Part shown: piece by piece, positions 40,636-46,647 of the stretch | Layout of the letters: each line of letters begins with the position of its first letter | How positions within the stretch are numbered: the stretch's first letter is position 1 | From: Bacillota bacterium | GTDB taxonomy: Bacteria > Bacillota > Clostridia > Acetivibrionales > DTU013 | Assembly (NCBI GenBank): GCA_023411715.1 | Contig: JAEYOM010000179.1 | Location: 1-46,647 of the forward strand | Reading direction: 5' to 3' | DNA length: 46,647 nucleotides | Program-made: the position numbers and the translations under genes | The notes under the pieces: generated by a model | The model's database searches: none | Seen by the model: only the letters and a program-made list of their open reading frames with translations | Told to the model about the DNA's origin: nothing

Positions 40636-41025
40636 ATGGCTAGCGATAAAGTTACAAAGTTGATTGAAGATGTAAAGGCATTGACGGTTCTCGAACTGTC
40701 CGAACTCGTAAAGGCTCTCGAAGAAGAATTCGGCGTATCCGCGGCAGCTCCCATGGCAGTAGCAGCAGCTCCTGCAGCAGGCGGCGCGGCAGCAGCTCCG
40801 GCAGCTGAAGAAAAGACTGAATTCAACGTTATCCTCAAGGAAGTCGGCGCTGACAAGATTAAAGTCATCAAGGTCGTCAGGGAAATCACCGGTCTCGGCC
40901 TCAAGGAAGCAAAAGATCTCGTTGACGGAGCTCCGAAGACTGTCAAGGAAAACGTAGCGAAGGAAGAAGCTGCTTCCATCGAAGCAAAATTCAAAGAAGT
41001 CGGCGCAACTGTCGAAATCAAATAA
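40636..41025 (+). CDS. rplL: 50S ribosomal protein L7/L12
   Basis: This 129-residue stalk protein recruits translation factors. It has the N-terminal dimerisation domain (VTKLIEDVKALTVLELSELVKALEEEFG), an Ala-rich hinge (AAAPAAGGAAAAPAAEEK) and the factor-binding domain with KIKVIKVVREITGLGLKEAKDLVDGAPKT. ATGGAGG lies before the ATG. A terminator follows, and rpoB is not adjacent in this window. Confidence 0.98.
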   Translation: MASDKVTKLIEDVKALTVLELSELVKALEEEFGVSAAAPMAVAAAPAAGGAAAAPAAEEKTEFNVILKEVGADKIKVIKVVREITGLGLKEAKDLVDGAPKTVKENVAKEEAASIEAKFKEVGATVEIK

Positions 41026-41062
41026 TCGATTTCAAACAAAAACCGATATCGAACAAACAAAG

Positions 41063-41092
41063 TGCCTCTGGATCAACCGGGGGCATTTTTTT
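41063..41092 (+). terminator. Terminator after rplL
   Basis: TGCCTCTGG (41063-41071) and CCGGGGGCA (41077-41085) form a stem with a 5-nt loop and one or two G-U pairs, followed by seven Ts (41086-41092). It closes the ribosomal-protein transcription unit. Confidence 0.85.
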
Positions 41093-41218
41093 ATTCATAA
41101 ATAATTTGTCGAAAAAGTAAAATTAAATAGATACAGTAATCTGATAAGCAAATCGGGAATTATACACTAATAAGGGTTATTATATATATAAGGGAAGCGA
41201 AGGGAATTTTAAAGAAAA

Positions 41219-41247
41219 TTGACAATACATGGGGAACGGTGTAGAAT
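41219..41247 (+). promoter_or_regulatory. Promoter of the CBM3/Fn3 gene
   Basis: TTGACA (41219-41224) and TAGAAT (41242-41247) are 17 bp apart, a strong housekeeping promoter. The leader to the TTG start is about 160 nt. The region 41093-41415 is AT-rich and has no gene. Confidence 0.7.
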
Positions 41248-41415
41248 AAGAATCAATAATCTTATATATCAAATATATTATAGCAAATTAGTCAGATAAT
41301 CTTAGTTCCAGCTGCTATATGTTCAAATTTATTCACTTGGTTAAAATGCCCCAGCGTGGTATATCCGGAGATTTTATTTAAACCAATTACATATTACATG
41401 GAGGTGCAGTCCGCC

Positions 41416-44400
41416 TTGAAAAAAAGCATGATGAAAGTCCTGGCCTCATTTTGTGTTGCTGCTGTTCTTCAAACAATGCTTATCGGCTTTTCTCCGCGTG
41501 TCATTTCTGAGAATTCCCCCAAAACAGAATCGGAACCTAGTGTAATACTTCAAATGTATAATAGTGATACTAAATCAGACAGCAATACTATATTTATACG
41601 TTACAACCTAATCAATACCGGAGCCCAATCTATAAATTTATCTGATGTAACGATAAGATATTTTTATACAATCGACGGGGAAGAGAAGCAAAATTTCTGG
41701 TGTGATTGGTCGACAGCAGATAGTAAAAGCGTTACCGGAATTTTTTCCGGGATGCAAGTTCCGAGTGATGCGGCGGATTACTTTTTTGATACAGGGTTCA
41801 AGGAGTCAGCCGGTCAGCTGTCTCCCGGCAGTAATGTAGAAATTCATTTGAGACTGGCGAAAGCTGATTGGTCAAACTATATACAAACTAATGACTATTC
41901 CTTCAATAATGTCGCTAAAAACTATACTGATTGGAACAAAGCGGTTGTTTACATAAATCATAAACAGGTGTGGGGGCAGGAAGCTGCTTATGAAGATCCT
42001 GGCGATGTTCCCGGGGAAGATCCTGGCGATGTTCCCGGGGAAGATCCCGGAGATGATCCCGGGGAAAATCCCGGAGACGATCCCGGGGAAAATCCCGGAG
42101 ACGATCCCACTGAAGAGAATAATCCCGATAAATTGACCGCACCTTTAAACATAAAAGCAGTTCCGGATACTACATCGGTTGCCGTAACATGGGAACCAGT
42201 CGAAAACGCTGCATTGTACGATGTTGAAGCCGATGGTGATTTGATCTCCGACATTCAGGCTAATTATTATACCCATGCAGGGTTGGAGCCCAATAGTACG
42301 CATACTTACAAGGTACGGGCAAAGAATGCCGACTCGATAAGCAAGTGGAGTACTGAGTACAGCGTTACTACAAATCCGGACGGAGCAAGTCAAATAAAGC
42401 TTCAAATGTACAACTCAAACCGTAAGGATTCGACAAACAGCATTTCACCTCGCCTAAAGCTTATTAATACCGGTGATACGAGTATAAAACTTTCTGATAT
42501 ACAAATCAGATACTATTATAAAGTCGAGGGAATAGAAACCCAGAATTTCTGGTGCGATTGGTCAGACATAGGTGCAGAGAATGTAACAGGAAGTTTTGCC
42601 AGGTACGAGGAGCCGAAAGAAGGCGCCGACTATTATATGGAAGTGGGATTCAAGGATAAAGCCGGTGAATTAAAGCCGGATGATTCTGCCGAAATGCATA
42701 TCAGGTTTGCCAATACGGATTGGTCTGATTATATACAATCAAACGACTATTCATTTAATGATACGGCAAAGGACTATATTGACTGGGACAAGGCCATGGT
42801 ATATATCAGAGGCTCGTTGGCATGGGGAAAGGAGCCTGCTGTGGACGTACCCGCTCCGAATAAAGTGGCAGCAAGGCTTCAAATGTACAACAGAAAGACA
42901 AAAGACAGAGTAAATACCATTTCACCATGGTTCAAACTGTTTAATACAGGAGTAAAACCGATCGACCTTAAGGACGTAAGGATCCGGTACTACTATACAA
43001 TTGACGGTAACAAGGAACAAGATTTCTGGTGCGATTGGACCCCTATCGGCAGTGCAAACGTATCAGGTAAATTTTATAAAATGCCGGTACCGACAGCTGA
43101 CGCGGATTATTGCCTGGAAATGGGTTTTTCCGGTGCTGCCGGGCTGCTGATACCAGGTGACGATCTGGAGATACAAACGCGTTTCGCTAAAGAGGATTGG
43201 TCTGACTATTCTCAGAATAACGATTATTCATATAACAGTGGTTCCAAAACATATATAGACTGGGACAGAGTGTCGGTTTATGTAGGCAATGAACTGGTCT
43301 GGGGAAAGGAATTAATGCTGGACGTTCCCGCGGGGCTTTCGGCCGTTACTTCTGAAACGGAAACTACCTTGTCGTGGGACAAGATCCCGGGCGCTGCGGA
43401 TTATGATATTGAAATAGACGGAGCTACGTTCGATGCGGGCAGCGATACGTCTTATACGAATACGGACCTGGAACCGGGAACGCTTCATAAATATAGGGTA
43501 AGAGCAAAAAGCAGCATAAATGTCGGACCATGGTCCGAAATCATTGAAAAATGGACGCTTCCTTCAATCCCGACAAATGTAAGAATAACCTCAAAAAGCA
43601 ACTCCATATTGATAGAATGGGATAAAGTAACTGGAGCGACCGGATATGATGTTGAAGTCCAGGGTTCTATTATCGACAACGGTTCGGACACGTCATATAC
43701 ACATACCGGCCTTAACCCGAATATACAGCAAATTTATAGGGTAAGGGCAAAGAATGCCAGCGGTACTGGAAAATGGAGTTATATAGCAGCAGGGTCCACG
43801 CTTCCCGGTATACCTTCAAATCTTAAGGCTGCCGCTTCCGAGGATTCGATAACGCTTACGTGGGATGCGGTTGCGGGCGCCACCGGCTACGATATAGAAG
43901 CGGATGTAAGCTTAATCTCCGATATCGCGGGGAATTCCTTCACCCATACTAAACTCGAACAAAATACCAACCATACTTATAGAGTCAGGTCCAGAAATTC
44001 GGCGGGGATCAGTAATTGGAGCGAGCCTTTATCAGTTTCCACATTGCTTCCTGCCCCCAAAAATATTACTATTTCCGTTAAAAGTACTGAAATCAAATTG
44101 GCTTGGGATTCTCAGGACGCGTCGATAGAATATGACGTGGAAGTAGACGGCGCGATAAAGAATAATGGTGTAAATACGATTTTCACACATAAAGAACTGA
44201 GCCCCGGATCAGAGCACACCTATAGAGTAAGAGCCAGAAGCGGGGATATTACAAGCTTGTGGAGCAATGAGATCACAGGGCTTACTTTGCCTGCGGTCCC
44301 CGGGAATGTACTGACAACTGTATCAAATAATGACGTTACGGTTTCGTGGGATCCGACGGATGGAGCGGAGGGTTATGAATTAGAGGCGGATGGTGCCGTG

Positions 44401-45582
44401 GTCAATAACGGCGCAAAAACAACTTATATACATGCAGGATTGGCGTCAAACTCCTCTCACACTTACAGGGTAAGAGCCTACAATGCTTCAGGAGCGGGTG
44501 AGTGGAGCGAAATGCTGACCGTATATACAGCGATTACCGCTCCGAAGGGATTAATGGCTTCAGCAACGAGTACGACCATTATATTGACCTGGGAACCGGT
44601 CGATGGGGTATCCGGCTATGATCTGCTTGCCGATGGGGAGATACTGGACATGGGAACCAATACAGCATTTACTGTCACCGGACTGGAACCTAACAGTGTG
44701 CATGTATATAGGGTGAGATCGAAAAAAGACGACAGGTTCAGCGGTTGGAGCGGCGCAGTTGTAAAATCTACGATGGTAGGCGTTCCGTCCGGGTTTAGGG
44801 CAATTTCGACAAGCAATACTATTATTTTGTTATGGAGCAAGGTGGAAGCGGCTACCAAATATGAACTTGTGGCAGATGGCAGGTGTATCGATCTGGAGGC
44901 CAAAGCAACAAGTTATACCGATTCAGGGCTCGAAAAAGGTACGGGGCACTCATATAGAATAAGGGCGGGAAATGCCAACGGTATGGGTGACTGGAGTGAG
45001 ATCATACGTAAGGGGACATTGACATCCGCTCCGAAAAACTTTAAGGCCGAGGCTGCATTAAACGAAATTACATTAACGTGGGATGCCTGTGTCGACGCTA
45101 CCGGATATGAAATAGATGTAAACGGTACAATAGCGGAACCAATTACTGGATTGGAATATATCCATACAGGACTTGAGCCTAACACGAGGCAGGTTTACAG
45201 GGTTAGAGCCGTATTTGAGGATGGCTATAGCGAGTGGAGCGAAAAACTTGAGGTAAATACTAAACCGGAATTAATTTTGAAGGTAGCCAAGGATACCGTG
45301 TTCAACTTTGTAGTGGTAGCACCGGCAAAAAAAGAGGCAGGTACGCGCACTATTACAGTCATTTATAACTCTGATGAACTCGAGGTAATCGATCTGTGCG
45401 CCAACACTCCAAAAACTGATATAAGTCCGGGAATGATCGAGGGAATGAATATAACGGTTTCAGAGTTTTCACCCGGGAAAATCGTATATAGAGTAAATAA
45501 TGCTGACAAGACAGTAGTCAATATGATCCGGTTCATTTCAAAGACAAACGATAATTCCAGGGTAAGCTATGTCATTGAATGA
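41416..45582 (+). CDS. Secreted CBM3x3/Fn3x9 cellulose-binding protein, no catalytic domain
   Basis: This 1388-residue secreted protein is built only from binding and spacer modules. Residues 1-30 form a signal peptide (KKSMMKVLASFCVAAVLQTM). CBM3-1 spans about 43-190, followed by an acidic Asp/Pro/Gly linker (191-238), Fn3-1 (about 241-320), CBM3-2 (326-473) and CBM3-3 (484-633). Eight more Fn3 domains follow (635-1285). Residues 1286-1388 form an unrecognised beta-rich domain (TITVIYNSDELEVIDLCANT, VNMIRFISKTN). CBM3 landmarks are LQMYN, RYYYTIDG, FWCDW and the NDYSF-DWDK-VWGKE end, which bind crystalline cellulose. I see no glycoside hydrolase, cohesin, dockerin or SLH domain. It may attach cells or enzymes to cellulose. 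The TTG at 41416 follows GGAGGTG nine bases upstream; a longer frame from 41356 lacks a site. Confidence 0.9.
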   Translation: MKKSMMKVLASFCVAAVLQTMLIGFSPRVISENSPKTESEPSVILQMYNSDTKSDSNTIFIRYNLINTGAQSINLSDVTIRYFYTIDGEEKQNFWCDWSTADSKSVTGIFSGMQVPSDAADYFFDTGFKESAGQLSPGSNVEIHLRLAKADWSNYIQTNDYSFNNVAKNYTDWNKAVVYINHKQVWGQEAAYEDPGDVPGEDPGDVPGEDPGDDPGENPGDDPGENPGDDPTEENNPDKLTAPLNIKAVPDTTSVAVTWEPVENAALYDVEADGDLISDIQANYYTHAGLEPNSTHTYKVRAKNADSISKWSTEYSVTTNPDGASQIKLQMYNSNRKDSTNSISPRLKLINTGDTSIKLSDIQIRYYYKVEGIETQNFWCDWSDIGAENVTGSFARYEEPKEGADYYMEVGFKDKAGELKPDDSAEMHIRFANTDWSDYIQSNDYSFNDTAKDYIDWDKAMVYIRGSLAWGKEPAVDVPAPNKVAARLQMYNRKTKDRVNTISPWFKLFNTGVKPIDLKDVRIRYYYTIDGNKEQDFWCDWTPIGSANVSGKFYKMPVPTADADYCLEMGFSGAAGLLIPGDDLEIQTRFAKEDWSDYSQNNDYSYNSGSKTYIDWDRVSVYVGNELVWGKELMLDVPAGLSAVTSETETTLSWDKIPGAADYDIEIDGATFDAGSDTSYTNTDLEPGTLHKYRVRAKSSINVGPWSEIIEKWTLPSIPTNVRITSKSNSILIEWDKVTGATGYDVEVQGSIIDNGSDTSYTHTGLNPNIQQIYRVRAKNASGTGKWSYIAAGSTLPGIPSNLKAAASEDSITLTWDAVAGATGYDIEADVSLISDIAGNSFTHTKLEQNTNHTYRVRSRNSAGISNWSEPLSVSTLLPAPKNITISVKSTEIKLAWDSQDASIEYDVEVDGAIKNNGVNTIFTHKELSPGSEHTYRVRARSGDITSLWSNEITGLTLPAVPGNVLTTVSNNDVTVSWDPTDGAEGYELEADGAVVNNGAKTTYIHAGLASNSSHTYRVRAYNASGAGEWSEMLTVYTAITAPKGLMASATSTTIILTWEPVDGVSGYDLLADGEILDMGTNTAFTVTGLEPNSVHVYRVRSKKDDRFSGWSGAVVKSTMVGVPSGFRAISTSNTIILLWSKVEAATKYELVADGRCIDLEAKATSYTDSGLEKGTGHSYRIRAGNANGMGDWSEIIRKGTLTSAPKNFKAEAALNEITLTWDACVDATGYEIDVNGTIAEPITGLEYIHTGLEPNTRQVYRVRAVFEDGYSEWSEKLEVNTKPELILKVAKDTVFNFVVVAPAKKEAGTRTITVIYNSDELEVIDLCANTPKTDISPGMIEGMNITVSEFSPGKIVYRVNNADKTVVNMIRFISKTNDNSRVSYVIE
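41992..42108 (+). repeat. 24-bp repeats encoding the CBM linker
   Basis: Units at 41992, 42016, 42040, 42064 and a partial at 42088 encode EDPGDVPG or ENPGDDPG. The first two are identical and the later ones vary in step, so the array grew by unequal exchange. It lengthens a flexible acidic linker between CBM3-1 and Fn3-1. Confidence 0.9.
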
Positions 45583-45685
45583 GCGGTAATCTTGAAATTA
45601 CAGCTTTCCCAAAAGGATTGTATCCCTGCGTTGACCTTTAACATTCATGTCTGTAATTGAGTAGATGAAAAAAGGAGTGTTGACT

Positions 45686-46647
45686 TTGAAAAGACCTAAA
45701 ATTTGGATATCAGTTGCGTTAGCATTGTCCATAATATTGTTTAGTATATCATTGGATTTTAACAGTCCAGCCTTCAATGGATCACTAAATGAACACTTGA
45801 TACAGGTAGGCCCGCAGAAGGTATATGGCGAATCCGACCTTTGCTATTATGAGAAGTGGTCATACAAAGAGCTATTTGAAATGAAAGAGGTAGGAAGAAC
45901 AAGTATATCAGAAGAACCTTCCGGATATTTAAGCTATACATTTAACAGAGAGACTGGTCAGTTTAGTCCAAGTGGTGGTTACATAAGCAGGGTTTCTGAT
46001 AGGAGTGTTTATACATGCGACGGTAATTATTTAAATAGATACAACATAAATACAAGATTTCCAGAAGATTCAAAAGAGATTACTTACAGATCTAAATCTT
46101 TAGGATATAACAAGGTTGTACTTGTTGATACAATTGAAGCTGCTGACGGCACATATCCTGATAACGGTCTGCATACCGACGGATATTGGTATGTAAAACA
46201 TCCAAATAACACAAAGCTATTCTATTATGATCGATATAGTTCAAAGAAATATTTTAGTTATGGAGAAGGATCGTATTACAGTGATACCGGTGGTTCATAT
46301 ATTGTTGATGGATATACCGGTTTTGTATTTGACAAATATACAGGATTGTTTTCTAATACAGGAAATTATATATATGATGCTTATAATAGGTATGTTTATA
46401 GTAGTAACGGGTATCGGCTTAGGTCTGAACTTCATGATACCTATGGTTATAGCAGAACAGATAAAGAATCATATGATGCCGGCTATGAAAAGGATACTCT
46501 TTTATCTACCTTTAAAGCTCCTGAAGGCATTTATCCTGATGACGGATATCATACGGATGGGTATTATTACGTTAAAGTCAAACTGCCATCCCTTGTTGTA
46601 AATTCACCTTCAAATAACGGGACATATAATTCACAGTTCATCCCATC
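45686..46647 (+). CDS. Secreted Tyr-rich repeat protein, 3' end outside window
   Basis: An open frame runs from the TTG at 45686 to the end of the window without a stop (at least 320 residues). The start has a signal peptide (KRPKIWISVALALSIILFSI) and AAAAAAGGAGTG in front. The mature part is rich in Tyr, Gly and Ser. Two similar units are visible, ADGTYPDNGLHTDGYWYVK (about residues 157-175) and PEGIYPDDGYHTDGYYYVK (about 282-300). Between them lie YS..Y/FS-type hairpin-like stretches such as SGYEGSYYSDTGGSYIVDG. The last residues, LPSLVVNSPSNNGTYNSQF, look like the beginning of an Ig-like surface domain. I do not recognise the family; similar YPDNG-HTDGYWYV motifs occur in clostridial surface proteins. 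It follows the CBM3/Fn3 gene by 103 bp and may be co-expressed. Confidence 0.75.
   Translation, partial: MKRPKIWISVALALSIILFSISLDFNSPAFNGSLNEHLIQVGPQKVYGESDLCYYEKWSYKELFEMKEVGRTSISEEPSGYLSYTFNRETGQFSPSGGYISRVSDRSVYTCDGNYLNRYNINTRFPEDSKEITYRSKSLGYNKVVLVDTIEAADGTYPDNGLHTDGYWYVKHPNNTKLFYYDRYSSKKYFSYGEGSYYSDTGGSYIVDGYTGFVFDKYTGLFSNTGNYIYDAYNRYVYSSNGYRLRSELHDTYGYSRTDKESYDAGYEKDTLLSTFKAPEGIYPDDGYHTDGYYYVKVKLPSLVVNSPSNNGTYNSQFIP

Noticed and set aside
41416..45582. Cellulosome scaffoldin
   Set aside because: No cohesin, dockerin or SLH module was recognised; the modules are CBM3 and Fn3 only.
46227..46601. 124-residue reading frame at the window end
   Set aside because: A longer frame from 45686 with signal peptide and ribosome binding site covers it in another frame.

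Overview
The window looks like a chromosomal segment of a mesophilic or moderately thermophilic Clostridia member, probably from the cellulolytic Ruminiclostridium/Acetivibrio neighbourhood. The evidence is moderate GC content, strong AGGAGG-type ribosome binding sites with many TTG/GTG starts, TTGACA/TATAAT promoters, Clostridia-type small proteins, and a large secreted protein carrying three family-3 cellulose-binding modules. No phage region, CRISPR array, tRNA or rRNA was seen. The species assignment is inference.

Layout. Positions 1-2342 hold a nearly complete group II intron (Oceanobacillus-like, IIC type) with its reverse transcriptase/maturase, followed by 70-bp tandem repeats and hairpins. 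Positions 2343-5446 are minus-strand: a GT39-type membrane glycosyltransferase whose start is missing or non-standard, then a PadR regulator with a HAAS-domain membrane protein. Positions 5500-10860 form a patchwork of accessory genes: a Phd antitoxin/Uma2 nuclease fusion with a textbook promoter and palindromic operator, a homocysteine methyltransferase-like protein, a truncated Asp/Glu racemase joined to a GNAT remnant, a nucleotidyltransferase, a small Cys-rich protein, an MBL hydrolase, a 52-bp tandem repeat and a YkuS-like protein.

Positions 10900-20390 contain three MutS-family ATPases. One is membrane-anchored and stands alone. The other two are tandem paralogues behind a MerR regulator whose promoter has a 19-bp spacer. 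Between and after them lie a metallophosphoesterase, a 3D-domain cell-wall protein with 17-residue repeats, a DUF6106-like protein and MgtC. Three related imperfect palindromes of about 190-210 bp follow, two side by side at 20405-20808 and one at 28447-28648. They flank a Ca2+-type P-ATPase and a four-gene Gld-type ABC exporter operon.

Positions 28700-35660 carry a YkvI transporter, a DUF5711 beta-propeller, CvpA, and the branched-chain amino acid genes ilvD and ilvB separated by a structured spacer. A convergent minus-strand ECF sigma/anti-sigma pair follows. Positions 37200-41092 are the conserved rpmG-secE-nusG-rplK-rplA-rplJ-rplL block with an L10 leader. A terminator follows rplL where rpoB would usually come. 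The window ends with a 1388-residue secreted CBM3/Fn3 protein and the start of a Tyr-rich secreted protein that runs off the end.

How the genes work together: the block from rpmG to rplL is one transcription/translation unit with internal promoters and attenuators. ilvD and ilvB supply two steps of valine/isoleucine synthesis. The ABC operon encodes its own ATPase, permease and auxiliary membrane proteins. The MerR-MutS-MutS unit is the most coherent uncharacterised system here.
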